A DNA stretch of 57,037 nucleotides from Candidatus Rifleibacteriota bacterium (GCA_905236675.1 CAJOND010000007.1:1-57037), one strand, 5' to 3'. Shown: positions 43,964 through 52,627, counted from the first letter of the stretch. The notes: generated by a model not told the origin, from the letters alone. Made by a program: numbers and translations.

Positions 43964-44882
43964 TTTCTTTAGCCCATTCTATAGTTTTTTTCAAGCCTTC
44001 TTCAAGACTGACTGTAGGTTGCCAACCGATTATTTCTTTTGCTTTTGTAATATCTGGTTTTCGTCGTTTGGGGTCATCTTTGGGGAGAGGCAAATTAATT
44101 TTATCAACATTTATGCCGGAAACTTTTATAATCTGTTCTGCAAATTCGTTGATAGTGATTTCGGCAGGATTGCCAAGATTGATTGGATTCATGTAAGAGT
44201 GTTCCATAACCCCAATCATTCCTCGAACCAAATCAGAAACATAGCAGAAACTGCGAGTCTGGGTTCCATCACCATAAATAGTTATGTTTTTCCCTTTTAA
44301 CACTTGAGAAATAAATTCAGGCACGACTCTGCCGTCGTTAAGTCTCATACGAGGGCCGTAAGTGTTAAAAATACGGATTATTCTTGAGTCTACATGGTGA
44401 TAATCACGGTAAGCAACTACTATTGCTTCTGCAAATCTTTTGGATTCATCATAGCAACTTCTGGGACCAACAGGATTTACATGCCCCCAGTATTCTTCAG
44501 TTTGTGGGTGAACTTCAGGGTCACCGTAAACTTCAGAAGTTGAAGACAGAAGAATTCTTGCATTATGGGCCATAGCCATACCAAGCATATTGTGGGTACC
44601 AAGAGCTCCGACTTTTAGAGTCTGGATTGGATGCTTCTGATAATCTATTGGACTGGCAGGAGAAGCCAGATGATAGATTCTGTCTACTTTTTCGCCTAAA
44701 TAAATAGGTTGTGTAATATCGTGATCAATTACAAAAAGATTATCTGTTTTTAAGTGTTCAAGGTTCTTTCTGGAACCAGTAATAAAATTATCAATTACTA
44801 CTACTTTGTGCCCCTGTTTTAAAAGTTCTTCTGTAAGGTGGGAGCCTATGAAACCTGCACCACCTGCTACGACTATTCGCAT
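43956..44882 (-). CDS. UDP-glucuronate decarboxylase-like NAD-dependent dehydratase (UXS type)
   Basis: A short-chain dehydrogenase of 308 residues that most resembles UDP-xylose synthase, which turns UDP-glucuronate into UDP-xylose for surface glycans. The Rossmann motif is GGAGFIGSH, followed by IYHLASPASPIDYQKHP, a hallmark of the UXS branch. The catalytic Ser/Tyr/Lys are in LLSSTSEVYGDP and SCYDESKRF, and RIIRIFNTYGPRMRLNDGRVVPEF follows. The substrate is inferred from these signatures. GGAGG lies 8 bases before the ATG at 44882. It overlaps hpt by 8 bases. Confidence 0.9.
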   Translation of the reverse strand: MRIVVAGGAGFIGSHLTEELLKQGHKVVVIDNFITGSRKNLEHLKTDNLFVIDHDITQPIYLGEKVDRIYHLASPASPIDYQKHPIQTLKVGALGTHNMLGMAMAHNARILLSSTSEVYGDPEVHPQTEEYWGHVNPVGPRSCYDESKRFAEAIVVAYRDYHHVDSRIIRIFNTYGPRMRLNDGRVVPEFISQVLKGKNITIYGDGTQTRSFCYVSDLVRGMIGVMEHSYMNPINLGNPAEITINEFAEQIIKVSGINVDKINLPLPKDDPKRRKPDITKAKEIIGWQPTVSLEEGLKKTIEWAKENV

Positions 44883-44928
44883 TTATTATTCCTCCGAATT
44901 TATTGCAAATATTTTATCACGGCTGATT

Positions 44929-44964
44929 CTAATTAGCAATTAACAATTAACAATCAGCAAATTA
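44929..44964. repeat. Heptad-period intergenic repeat (CAATTA unit)
   Basis: Five units in a row of about 7 bases: CTAATTA, GCAATTA, ACAATTA, ACAATCA, GCAAATTA. It lies between the UXS-type gene and the promoter of the plus-strand gene at 45085. The same period, with other unit sequences, recurs in most gaps to the right. Confidence 0.6.
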
Positions 44965-44972
44965 GAATATAT

Positions 44973-45001
44973 TTGACTCAAAAGGATAGAAAAAATAGAA
45001 T
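44973..45001 (+). promoter_or_regulatory. Likely promoter for the gene at 45085
   Basis: TTGACT at 44973-44978, a 17-base spacer and TAGAAT at 44996-45001. The transcript would start near 45008, leaving a leader of about 77 bases. Confidence 0.5.
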
Positions 45002-45084
45002 ATAAAATAAATTTATATTTCTTGATAAATAAAAATTTATTAATTGGTTGGTGGTTATAATTTATTATAAATAAAGGATTAGAA

Positions 45085-45918
45085 ATGATGCAATTCGGAG
45101 ATAAAGTAGAAGATATAATAAAAAAAAAGATAAAAGAAAGATCTAATGCTATAAAGGAATTAAGTGAAGAATTAAATGCTCAATATTATAGTGGCATAGA
45201 AAAAGTTGCTGATAGGTTTAATCTGAGGCAATATTCAAGTATGGAGGACAGTAATGTTATAGTAGGAAATATTGAAGGCTATGATTACTGTTTTGTAGAG
45301 TTTTATCTTAAGAAAACAGGTAAGAATGGTTTTTCTAGATGGATATCGGCGGTTTCTTTTAGAATGAAAGATGAAAGATTCCCTGATTTTAGCTTAAGCT
45401 CAATAAAAGAAGCTAGAAAAAGTGTAGGATGTGGAATTTTTGCAGGTTCTCTTTTCTTTTTACCCTTAGTAATTCCTTTTATCATACTGATATACCATTT
45501 TATTTCACAAAGTGGTAATTCTAATTATGACTATTCTTTAATTACAGGGTTGTTTGTATTTATGCTAATATTTGGATCAATATTTAGCATAATGGGTTAT
45601 TTTTTTATGTCAAGTAGTATTAGAACTTATAAAGAATTAAATAATCAAGGTAAATATAATATTAGAGATTTTAAATTTAAAGAAAAATATGTTATTCTTA
45701 GTGATTCTGATCCGTATTCTATAAGTAGGCTTTTTGATGATAAAATTTGCTCAAGAATACTTAATTTTTCTCCTGAAATAACAGGTATTGATTTTATGAA
45801 TAAATGTATTAATGAAATTATTGAAAATAAGCAGTTAAATTTGGATTTTTGTAAAGAGCGTTTAGATGTTTTACTCAGACAAGCTCGAATTTTTGATAAA
45901 GATTCGAATGATTTTTAA
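45085..45918 (+). CDS. Two-TM membrane protein, paralogous family copy D
   Basis: A protein of 277 residues and the only intact distant member of the cluster at 10-12.6 kb. Blocks are ERSNAIKELSEELNAQYYSG, MEDSNVIVGNIEGYDYCFVEF, FPDFSLSS, two membrane helices (about 112-134 and 152-176), then NNQGKYNIRDFKFKEKYVILS, LFDDKICSRILNF and a C-terminal RQARIFDKDSNDF. All motif positions match copy B, so the family is present at two loci about 33 kb apart. AAAGGA lies 6 bases before the ATG, and a second ATG follows in frame at once. Heptad-period repeats lie on both sides. Function unknown. Confidence 0.68.
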   Translation: MMQFGDKVEDIIKKKIKERSNAIKELSEELNAQYYSGIEKVADRFNLRQYSSMEDSNVIVGNIEGYDYCFVEFYLKKTGKNGFSRWISAVSFRMKDERFPDFSLSSIKEARKSVGCGIFAGSLFFLPLVIPFIILIYHFISQSGNSNYDYSLITGLFVFMLIFGSIFSIMGYFFMSSSIRTYKELNNQGKYNIRDFKFKEKYVILSDSDPYSISRLFDDKICSRILNFSPEITGIDFMNKCINEIIENKQLNLDFCKERLDVLLRQARIFDKDSNDF

Positions 45919-45960
45919 ACTTCCATACTAATATTATTGAATTCTTTTAAAGATTTCTAT

Positions 45961-46049
45961 GGACAAATGACAGAAACAATCATCACCTATAACTCATTAC
46001 GTCAAGCTTTGCTTAGCTTCTATCTTCTATCTTTAATCTTTTATTCTAG
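45961..46049. repeat. Heptad-period intergenic repeat, mixed units
   Basis: A run with a 7-base step: GGACAAA, TGACAGA, AACAATC, ATCACCT, ATAACTC, ATTACGT, CAAGCTT, then TAGCTTC, TATCTTC, TATCTTT, AATCTTT. Unit content drifts from purine- to pyrimidine-rich across the run. It ends about 45 bases before the next gene. The remainder of the gap from 45919 holds nothing else I recognise. Confidence 0.55.
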
Positions 46050-46094
46050 ACATAATATTATAAGAAATGATAGTATGATTAGAAGGAAAAATAT

Positions 46095-46682
46095 ATGAGT
46101 CTTAATACTGATAAAAGAAAGATCAATTACTTAATAGCTTGTGGTTATTGCTTAGTTGTTATCATCATTTTGTTTAATTATTTAAGAACTCCGCGAAAAA
46201 ATAAAAATTACCGAGAAGGCACAAGAGCTTCTCATCAAACTCAGGAATTAAATCAAGAAAATAATGAATTAGAAAAACAGTTAAAAGAACAGAAGCGCAT
46301 GAATGATGAAATGCGAGAAATGCTTATAGATATTAATAAGGCAAAGCAAGTAAACTCAGTTAAAAACTATGAAGTGTTAAAAAAAGAAGAATTACAACCT
46401 GTTGTAGTAGCGAAAAATCCTAATAAGCCTATTAAAAATATTAATCCAAAGTCTTATGAACTACCTGATATAAGCTCAGATGTTGGCAAGAAATTTAAAG
46501 ACAGTCCAGCTTATCCTTTTGAGGAAAACAAAAATCCATTTGCTGTATCTGAAGCAGTATCAGAAACAATCAATAATGAAGACGGTCTTAGTTTTCATGG
46601 GCAAAATGTTATTTGTAATCCAATAGTGCCATATATGTTCTCTAGTTCAAACAGCGACTTCAATCTTATTTCCAACTACTAG
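46095..46682 (+). CDS. Single-pass membrane protein with coiled coil, unknown
   Basis: A protein of 195 residues. One membrane helix lies at about 10-29 (INYLIACGYCLVVIIILFNYL), then a basic patch and a coiled coil at about 48-85 (ELNQENNELEKQLKEQKRMNDEMREML), then a Pro/Lys/Asn-rich extended tail with SYELPDISSD and PFEENKNPFAVSEAVS. The short final segment has NVICNPIVPYMF. The layout resembles bridging or scaffold proteins spanning from the membrane, such as PilP- or GspC-like proteins, but no family match is visible. AAGGA lies 7 bases before the ATG. Confidence 0.5.
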   Translation: MSLNTDKRKINYLIACGYCLVVIIILFNYLRTPRKNKNYREGTRASHQTQELNQENNELEKQLKEQKRMNDEMREMLIDINKAKQVNSVKNYEVLKKEELQPVVVAKNPNKPIKNINPKSYELPDISSDVGKKFKDSPAYPFEENKNPFAVSEAVSETINNEDGLSFHGQNVICNPIVPYMFSSSNSDFNLISNY

Positions 46683-46720
46683 ATCATTCCACACCTATCA
46701 TTTGTAAGCCTAAAAAAAGT

Positions 46721-46748
46721 TTGCGTTTAAACTAATTTGTTTTATAAT
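46721..46748 (+). promoter_or_regulatory. Strong promoter for the gene at 46791
   Basis: TTGCGT at 46721-46726, a 16-base spacer and a perfect TATAAT at 46743-46748. Transcription would start near 46755, 36 bases before the ATG, with AGGAG at 46778-46782. Confidence 0.68.
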
Positions 46749-46790
46749 AGTTTAATACTTTTTCATTCTAATATTACAGGAGATTATATT

Positions 46791-47114
46791 ATGGGTTTTG
46801 ATCTTGGTGGATTAGCTGATATGGCAAAAAGTGCATTAGGTAATGGCTTCGCAGAAAAAGCTGGTGATTTCTTAAAAAGTCATGGTATGGAATATCTTCA
46901 GAGATTAGTTAATCCTAAAACAGATGAAGACAAAGCTTTCCAAACTAAAGTAATAGAATTTGGCAAGGGTATGTCAGTAAATATTATGAATATTCTTTCT
47001 AAGAGAAATCCAAATACTCTTATGAATCCTACAACTGAAGAAGAAAAGAAAGATCAGGGCGATATTCTTTCTGTTATTGGAAAATATGTAGCTCAAAATG
47101 GTCTGAAGCTGTAA
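46791..47114 (+). CDS. Small cytosolic protein of unknown function
   Basis: A protein of 107 residues with no signal or membrane helix. It opens Gly-rich (MGFDLGGLADMAKSALGNG), continues with an amphipathic helix (FLKSHGMEYLQRLVNPK) and repeats the idea later: RNPNTLMNPTTEEEKKDQG. The two NP-K/T-x-E/D-x-K-x segments suggest an internal duplication of a short helix-loop unit. AGGAG 8 bases upstream fixes the ATG at 46791 rather than 46737. A strong promoter and a strong terminator frame it, so it is a compact single-gene unit and probably well expressed. No family is recognised. Confidence 0.62.
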   Translation: MGFDLGGLADMAKSALGNGFAEKAGDFLKSHGMEYLQRLVNPKTDEDKAFQTKVIEFGKGMSVNIMNILSKRNPNTLMNPTTEEEKKDQGDILSVIGKYVAQNGLKL

Positions 47115-47139
47115 TAAATCTTTTTTTCTACTTAAAATA

Positions 47140-47180
47140 ACAAAAAAACACGATAGTTTTATCTAACGTGTTTTTTTGTT
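47140..47180. terminator. Bidirectional terminator between convergent genes
   Basis: A near-perfect symmetric hairpin (AAAAAAACACG-TAG arm and its complement) with A and T runs on the two sides. It can stop transcription from both the gene at 46791 and the phosphatase gene at 47183. Confidence 0.85.
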
Positions 47181-47182
47181 TT

Positions 47183-49849
47183 TTAACAAAGTTCAACGGT
47201 TATTACAGTTATATCATCATGTTGTTTAGCACCTTCTGAAAAATCTTTTAATACGGAATTAACAAGAGTGTTGGCGGGATCACTATTTGCCCCTCTAGGT
47301 TTTTGTAAAAACTTTTTCAGACCTCTTTCACCAAATTCTTCTTCCTCTATGTTTCTTGATTCTGTAACTCCGTCAGTGTACATTAACAACATGTCTTTTT
47401 GCTTTAAATTAAACTTTATAGATTCATAAGGATAATTTTCCAAAATTCCTAAGGGCATACCCTTAGAATTTTTGCTTGATAACGAAAAATCTCTGCCATA
47501 GCTTGATGCTATAAAAGCAGGATTATGGCCAGCACTGGCTAATTCCACATCACCTGTTGTTGAATTAATAATTATGTACATAGCTGTTATAAATTTATCA
47601 CTTGTAATATTTCCGGCAATTATGTTATTTGCCTTGCATAGGACTTCGCTGGCTGTCATTTTTGAAAGGTTCATTGTAGACAAAGTTGTTTTGAAAACAG
47701 TCATAAGCATGGCCCCGGTAACATTTTTACCTGATGCGTCTGCAATAACAATGCCTATTTTGTTTTTGTCTAGTTTAAAGAAATCATAATAGTCGCCACC
47801 TACTTCTGCGGCTGGTTTCCAAGCTTTACATATTTTTAATCCTTCGATTTTAGGAACACGTCTAGGAAGTAAGTTTTCTTGTATTTCCTGAGCAACCATT
47901 AGCTGATCGTCCATGAGTTTCTTTTCATCGTGATCTTTTAATAGAGAGGCAGTTTCAATAATAAAAGCTATGTGTCCTGCTATGATTTGAATGAAAAATA
48001 TTTCCTGCCATGAAAGTTTTATGTTCGGGTCTTGGAAATAGACTAATAATAAACCGTAGTCGGCATTACCTAACTCGTCATCTCTTCCAGGCACTTTAAG
48101 CAGCTCAACTTTTAAACTTCCTTCCAGGCCTACTTCATATTTTCTATTTTTTAAGATAGGATTGTCTGAAATTTTCTGAGGTGAGTATTCAGCTTGGAAA
48201 AATTTGTTTTTTAAACTGGAAATATTGGGTGATGTAGCTTCGTTATTTTCATAGAACCAACCGCTAAGACCTTCTTCTATAGGTAGTATTTCAGGAGAGC
48301 CAGGTCCTTTATAACCTGTAGATTCGCAATAAGTCTTATATTCTTCACTTTCTTTAAAACTATCACTAAAAACCGGGTCGCCTAGTCTATAAAAATATTC
48401 ATCAGGTTCGTTAGGGTTATTATCTTTTTCTTCAGAAGATTTTTTTGCAAAAACCATAACTTTAGCCATATCTATTTTAGGACAGTTATTCATAAGATTT
48501 TGCAAAATGGCTATAACAGCTTCTTCTTTTTGTTCTTCCTGATTCCAGGCTGTTTGAACTGTTCCATGAAGTTTATTGATAATGCTTGGCAAAGCTCTTA
48601 TATAATCAAGGTTTCCGCTGTTTATTTCACCCTGGTTATTAAGAGTTTTAGCCATTTTTGAAAAGTCTTTTCCTAATTCGTCTATTTCTAAAATATTGGA
48701 TTTAGGCAAATCTATAGCTTTAGAATCTAAATTAAAATTTGCGATCTGGTCGCTAAGATTTTTCAACGGCCTTGATACTGCTTTAGGAACTTTTATTATA
48801 AGATATATTCCTGCAAAGAATACAAAGACAAGAAATATTCCTATAATTGCATAAGTTCTATGCCCAGATCTAATCTGTTCTGCAGAAACAGATTCTATTT
48901 TTTCCCAGAAAAATTCGGCTTCTTGAGAAGCATAGTTTATTCCTATCTGCTGACTATCTTCCATTTGAGTAATCGTTTGAACAATTCTATCATCTAATTC
49001 AATCATTTCGCTGTCATCAGAAGCTTCTATTACATTTCTCAAATTATTGAAGGAGTTTGAAAAACTTTTTACACTTGTTCCAATTTTTGTTAAAACTCTT
49101 TTTTGAACCTGATTTAGAGCTTCTTTTTTTGAACGTTCTATTAAATATAATATTGCTCTTAATCTTTGTTCAACACGATTACTAGAACTTTTTCTAGTGC
49201 TTTTTATTGATGTTGGGCTTGTCTGGTCTGGATTCAAATAAAGTGATACTTCTTTTTCTGAATTGATCAAGTCGCTTTCAATTCTTTTTATTTTATCAAG
49301 CAGTAAAGAGGTTCCACCTAAGGAATTCTGGAAATCACTGCTTTTAACAGAATTCTGCAAATCACTTAGCATATCTTTGAAACTTTTCATCAAAGCTTCT
49401 ATTTCAGCCCTCATATTTTTTGCAGCAGCATTTCTTTTGACTATATTCTGTTTGTGAATATCGTTTCTATTGTTAATTATTAAAACTAATGATTCAAAAT
49501 TCTTTTTATAAGAGGAATAATACTCTCTAATTTCTTCAGTTTTCTTTTTATGAGTTTTATCTAAATTTGCTTTAAAAATAATTTCTAACGCTTTATCTAT
49601 TTCCTTTTCCCAGGATTTATAATCTACTGGCTTATAAGTGTCTCTAGCAAGGTTTTGAGCTTGCTGCCCGATAAGATGCCAGTAGTTCGCCACTCTTTCA
49701 TATTGTCTGGCAAGCTCTATGTTTCTTGGTAATTTTTCCATAACAAATGAATCAAGGTCTACAAAAGACATTGATGTCATTATTGTAAAGATTACTATTA
49801 CCGCTAAAACTACTAATAGTCCTTTTTGTAGCTGTTCTTTAAGACTCAT
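47183..49849 (-). CDS. Membrane sensor SpoIIE/RsbU-type protein phosphatase
   Basis: A phosphatase of 888 residues that would dephosphorylate a STAS-domain protein in a partner-switching pathway. A first helix (about 12-33) and a second near 330-352 flank an extracytoplasmic sensor domain that is mainly helical. A HAMP-like linker follows (about 353-410), then a middle GAF-like region (about 440-650), then a PP2C/SpoIIE domain from about 665. Conserved metal-binding residues are visible in AEVGGDYYDFF, IADASGKNVTGAML, SAGHNPAF, LMYTDGVTESRN and KQHDDITVITV. It is a single gene transcribed away from a terminator shared with the small gene at 46791. The signal sensed is unknown. Confidence 0.88.
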   Translation of the reverse strand: MSLKEQLQKGLLVVLAVIVIFTIMTSMSFVDLDSFVMEKLPRNIELARQYERVANYWHLIGQQAQNLARDTYKPVDYKSWEKEIDKALEIIFKANLDKTHKKKTEEIREYYSSYKKNFESLVLIINNRNDIHKQNIVKRNAAAKNMRAEIEALMKSFKDMLSDLQNSVKSSDFQNSLGGTSLLLDKIKRIESDLINSEKEVSLYLNPDQTSPTSIKSTRKSSSNRVEQRLRAILYLIERSKKEALNQVQKRVLTKIGTSVKSFSNSFNNLRNVIEASDDSEMIELDDRIVQTITQMEDSQQIGINYASQEAEFFWEKIESVSAEQIRSGHRTYAIIGIFLVFVFFAGIYLIIKVPKAVSRPLKNLSDQIANFNLDSKAIDLPKSNILEIDELGKDFSKMAKTLNNQGEINSGNLDYIRALPSIINKLHGTVQTAWNQEEQKEEAVIAILQNLMNNCPKIDMAKVMVFAKKSSEEKDNNPNEPDEYFYRLGDPVFSDSFKESEEYKTYCESTGYKGPGSPEILPIEEGLSGWFYENNEATSPNISSLKNKFFQAEYSPQKISDNPILKNRKYEVGLEGSLKVELLKVPGRDDELGNADYGLLLVYFQDPNIKLSWQEIFFIQIIAGHIAFIIETASLLKDHDEKKLMDDQLMVAQEIQENLLPRRVPKIEGLKICKAWKPAAEVGGDYYDFFKLDKNKIGIVIADASGKNVTGAMLMTVFKTTLSTMNLSKMTASEVLCKANNIIAGNITSDKFITAMYIIINSTTGDVELASAGHNPAFIASSYGRDFSLSSKNSKGMPLGILENYPYESIKFNLKQKDMLLMYTDGVTESRNIEEEEFGERGLKKFLQKPRGANSDPANTLVNSVLKDFSEGAKQHDDITVITVELC

Positions 49850-49860
49850 TGTTTATTTAA

Positions 49861-49907
49861 GATCGAAGAATGAAGATTGAAGATTGAAGATTGAAGAGGA
49901 AAGAGCT
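49861..49907. repeat. Heptad tandem repeat (GATTGAA unit)
   Basis: GATTGAA is repeated exactly three times at 49875-49895 with a 7-base step, flanked by near-copies (GAAGAATGAA before, GAGGAAAGAG after). It lies just upstream of the phosphatase gene on its strand. The gap 49850-50198 contains this run, a second repeat block and a hairpin, but no gene I can support. Confidence 0.75.
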
Positions 49908-50017
49908 AGAAATATTATAGGCTTTTATAGCATTAATTGTATCATCGAAAATTTGAAAGTATTGTTTATTGTAAAAAACTTTACTAGTCAGACTTTCTTG
50001 TGACAATAAAAACAAAA

Positions 50018-50031
50018 GAAGCCATGGCTTC
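50018..50031 (-). terminator. Palindrome with T run on the minus strand, possible terminator
   Basis: GAAGCCATGGCTTC is a perfect 14-base palindrome. On the minus strand it is followed by TTTTGTTTTTATTG. No minus-strand gene lies just upstream, so what it would end is unclear. Confidence 0.35.
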
Positions 50032-50060
50032 AAAAAACAACTACAATAATCACCCTTCTT

Positions 50061-50165
50061 AAATCTTCTATCTCCATTTCATATCTTCAATCTTAATTTT
50101 TATCTTATATCTTTTACAATCTAAAACAATAAGCTATAAGATTCAAGATGTAAGATAAAAGAAAA
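50061..50165. repeat. Two opposed heptad-period blocks
   Basis: First a pyrimidine-rich run (ATCTTCT, ATCTCCA, ATCTTCA, ATCTTAA and similar) at about 50062-50116, then a purine-rich run (ATAAGCT, ATAAGAT, TCAAGAT, GTAAGAT) at about 50129-50160. They are partly complementary, both to each other and to the block at 49861. The gene at 50199 begins 34 bases later. Confidence 0.6.
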
Positions 50166-50198
50166 TATGTTAGTTTTGTTTATTAGCAGGAGTAAATT

Positions 50199-51098
50199 AT
50201 GAAAAATTTTAAACTATATCATAAGAAGACTAACTCAAAAGTAAATACTGTTAATACGAATAATTTAATAGAATATGACGAGATTAAAAAGAATAATAAC
50301 AATGAAAAAATTGATGATGAAGAATTTGATGATGAGAAAAATTATGATGAATTGAACGAAATAGATTCCGACCATGATAAATTTGAAGGTGCGGGCATAG
50401 ATAAAGAATTAGAATCAGAATCAGAAACAGAAGAATTGGAATCACTTATTGAAAATGCTGAAAGAGTAGGTGAGTTCTCATTTGAATATGAAAAATCCGA
50501 TATTTTAATGTACGTTTCCGGTTTCTTTTTCATTGTTATTATATTCTTCGTTTTAGGCTTATTACCAGGAAGACATTCAAAAGATTTCTCACCTTTGTTT
50601 GTCGCACCTCTGCATTATTGGATATTGGATATATTATTTTTTATAATAAGCTTCCTTTTATATGTTTTTTATTCTACTAGATATTATATAGACTTAAAAA
50701 GACGTAAGCTTGTCAAAGAATATAGTTTTTTTATTTATTCTAAGGAAAGGTTGATTGCAGATTTCAGCGAAATAAAGATTTTATATGTTTCTACAGTAGT
50801 TTCTAAAGATTATAATAAAGAAACTGGACGATATAACTTGTCTTTTTCTTATGAGACAACAGCTGTTTATGGAAATTCTAACAAAATTATTGTTTTGGAA
50901 ATTAACTCTCTTGCAATTTCAAAGGATTTGATAGCTTTTAACAATAATAAAGTTTTAGCTGCTTCTAAGTTAATAGGTTGTAAGTTTATTCCTTCTGATG
51001 GAACTTCTAAAATAACAATAAAAAAGAGTAGATATAATGAAGATATTGAATCTTTAATAGTAAAAACTCCTAAAGAGGAACAATTGCGTGGAAGTTAA
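50199..51098 (+). CDS. Two-TM protein with acidic tail and PH-like C-terminus
   Basis: A protein of 299 residues. The N-terminal 95 residues are very acidic and Asn-rich (EEFDDEKNYDELNEIDSD and EETEELES-like runs). Two membrane helices follow at about 104-126 and 142-163. The C-terminal half (165-299) is made of beta strands with a charged first strand DLKRRKLVKEY and a middle FSEIKILYVS, much like bacterial PH (bPH) domains, which sit on the cytosolic face. No family is certain. AGGAG lies 6-7 bases before the ATG. A hairpin terminator (51209) follows 110 bases later. Confidence 0.55.
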   Translation: MKNFKLYHKKTNSKVNTVNTNNLIEYDEIKKNNNNEKIDDEEFDDEKNYDELNEIDSDHDKFEGAGIDKELESESETEELESLIENAERVGEFSFEYEKSDILMYVSGFFFIVIIFFVLGLLPGRHSKDFSPLFVAPLHYWILDILFFIISFLLYVFYSTRYYIDLKRRKLVKEYSFFIYSKERLIADFSEIKILYVSTVVSKDYNKETGRYNLSFSYETTAVYGNSNKIIVLEINSLAISKDLIAFNNNKVLAASKLIGCKFIPSDGTSKITIKKSRYNEDIESLIVKTPKEEQLRGS

Positions 51099-51133
51099 CT
51101 ATGATTCCTCACGAATAGCTTGTCCGAAAACTA

Positions 51134-51178
51134 ATTTCTTCAATCTTCAATCTTATATATTATATCTTAAAAATTCTT
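51134..51178. repeat. Heptad-period intergenic repeat (CAATCTT unit)
   Basis: ATTTCTT, CAATCTT, CAATCTT, ATATATT, ATATCTT in exact 7-base register. The doubled CAATCTT unit is a register-shifted reverse complement of the GATTGAA block at 49861. Confidence 0.6.
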
Positions 51179-51188
51179 AACAAAAGAG

Positions 51189-51202
51189 TTGAAGTACTTC
51201 AA
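51189..51202. promoter_or_regulatory. Perfect 14-base palindrome upstream of gdhA
   Basis: TTGAAGTACTTCAA reads the same on both strands. It lies 82 bases before the gdhA start and next to a terminator stem, so it may be an operator. No binding protein is known for it. Confidence 0.35.
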
Positions 51203-51208
51203 ATAAAG

Positions 51209-51239
51209 TGTTAGGGTAATTTTAAACCCTAACATTTTT
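51209..51239 (+). terminator. Intrinsic terminator or attenuator upstream of gdhA
   Basis: TGTTAGGGT pairs exactly with ACCCTAACA around an 8-base loop, then five T. It could end the gene at 50199 or control readthrough into gdhA. Confidence 0.75.
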
Positions 51240-51283
51240 CTTAGGGCAAAAGTATATAGTAGACAATGAAAGGAATTGTTTGA

Positions 51284-52627
51284 ATGTCTAAAAAAGAAGA
51301 AATCGCCAAATTTATGGAAATGGTAAAAACCAAGAATCCAAATGAACCCCTTTTCCATCAGGCAGTCCAGGAAGTTTGTGAATCTGTATGGGATGTTTAT
51401 CAACAGAATCCCAAAATGGTTGAAGCAAAAATCCTAGAAAGAATGGTTGAACCAGAAAGAGCTATTTCTTTCAGAGTTCCATGGGTTGATGACAAAGGCG
51501 AAGTTCAGATAAATCGCGGTTATCGTGTTCAGTTTAATAGCGCAATAGGTCCTTATAAAGGAGGTTTGCGTTTCCATAAAGCTGTTAATCTTGATACTCT
51601 TAAGTTCCTAGGTTTCGAACAGACTTTCAAGAATTCTTTGACTACACTTCCAATGGGTGGCGGCAAAGGTGGTTCTGATTTTGATCCTAATGGAAAATCT
51701 GATGCTGAAATAATGAGATTCTGTCAGTCTTTCATGACTGAACTTTTCCGCCATGTTGGTCCAGATACAGACGTTCCTGCTGGTGACATCGGTGTTGGTG
51801 GTCGTGAAATCGGTTATCTCTTTGGTCAGTATAAACGCTTGAAAAATGAATTTACTGGCGTTCTTACAGGAAAAGGCCAGACTTGGGGTGGCAGCGTAAT
51901 TAGACCAGAAGCTACTGGTTATGGTGCTGTTTACTTCGGTCAGGAAATGTTAAAGAGAGTTGGTAGAGAATTCAAGGGCTTGAAAGTTATCGTTTCCGGT
52001 TTCGGTAACGTTTCTTGGGGTACTGTTAAGAAATTAACAGAACTCGGTGCTCAAGTTGTTGCTATAAGCGGTCCAGACGGTTATATTACCGAATCTGAAG
52101 GCTTCGATGATGAAAAGATTGAATATATGCTTGAAATGCGTTCTTCTGGCCGCAACAAAGTTCAGGATTTCGCTGACAAATTCAAAACAGCTAAATTCTT
52201 TGCAGGCAAGAAGATTTGGGAAGTTCCATGCGATGTTGCAATGACTTGCGCTATTCAGAACGAATGCAATGAAGACGATGTTAAATTGTTGATCAAGAAC
52301 GGCTGCAAGATGCTTCTCGAAGTTTCTAACATGGGCTGCACTGCTGAAGCTGCTAAACTCGCTGCTGACAAGATTCTATTTGCACCTGGCAAGGCTGTTA
52401 ATGCTGGTGGTGTTTCCGTTTCTGGTCTTGAAATGACTCAGAACAGCGAAAGACTTGGCTGGACTCCATTAGAAGTAGATAATAAACTTCATCAGATTAT
52501 GAAGAGCATTCATGATGCTTGTGTTAAATATGGTACCGTTAAGGGCAAGACCAACTACATCAATGGCGCTAACATTGCTGGTTTCATGAAAGTTGCTCAG
52601 GCAATGCTTGAACAGGGCATCGTCTAA
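51284..52627 (+). CDS. gdhA: Glutamate dehydrogenase, NADP-type hexameric
   Basis: GdhA makes glutamate from 2-oxoglutarate and ammonia, a main ammonia-assimilation route in many anaerobes. The 447-residue protein has IGPYKGGLRFH and the catalytic-Lys region LPMGGGKGGSDFDP, the GDIGVGGREIGYLFGQYKR block and a Rossmann GFGNVSWGTVKKL; ATGYGAVYF and GVSVSGLEMTQNSERLGW follow. The length and motifs fit the NADP-linked type (about 450). AAGGA lies 10-11 bases before the ATG. Codon use is richer in C-ending and frequent codons than in neighbouring genes, which suggests high expression. A heptad repeat and a strong terminator follow. Confidence 0.96.
   Translation: MSKKEEIAKFMEMVKTKNPNEPLFHQAVQEVCESVWDVYQQNPKMVEAKILERMVEPERAISFRVPWVDDKGEVQINRGYRVQFNSAIGPYKGGLRFHKAVNLDTLKFLGFEQTFKNSLTTLPMGGGKGGSDFDPNGKSDAEIMRFCQSFMTELFRHVGPDTDVPAGDIGVGGREIGYLFGQYKRLKNEFTGVLTGKGQTWGGSVIRPEATGYGAVYFGQEMLKRVGREFKGLKVIVSGFGNVSWGTVKKLTELGAQVVAISGPDGYITESEGFDDEKIEYMLEMRSSGRNKVQDFADKFKTAKFFAGKKIWEVPCDVAMTCAIQNECNEDDVKLLIKNGCKMLLEVSNMGCTAEAAKLAADKILFAPGKAVNAGGVSVSGLEMTQNSERLGWTPLEVDNKLHQIMKSIHDACVKYGTVKGKTNYINGANIAGFMKVAQAMLEQGIV

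Noticed and set aside
49861..50165. Heptad blocks as a possible CRISPR array
   Set aside because: Units are only 7 bases, contiguous and degenerate, with no spacers, and no cas genes are present.
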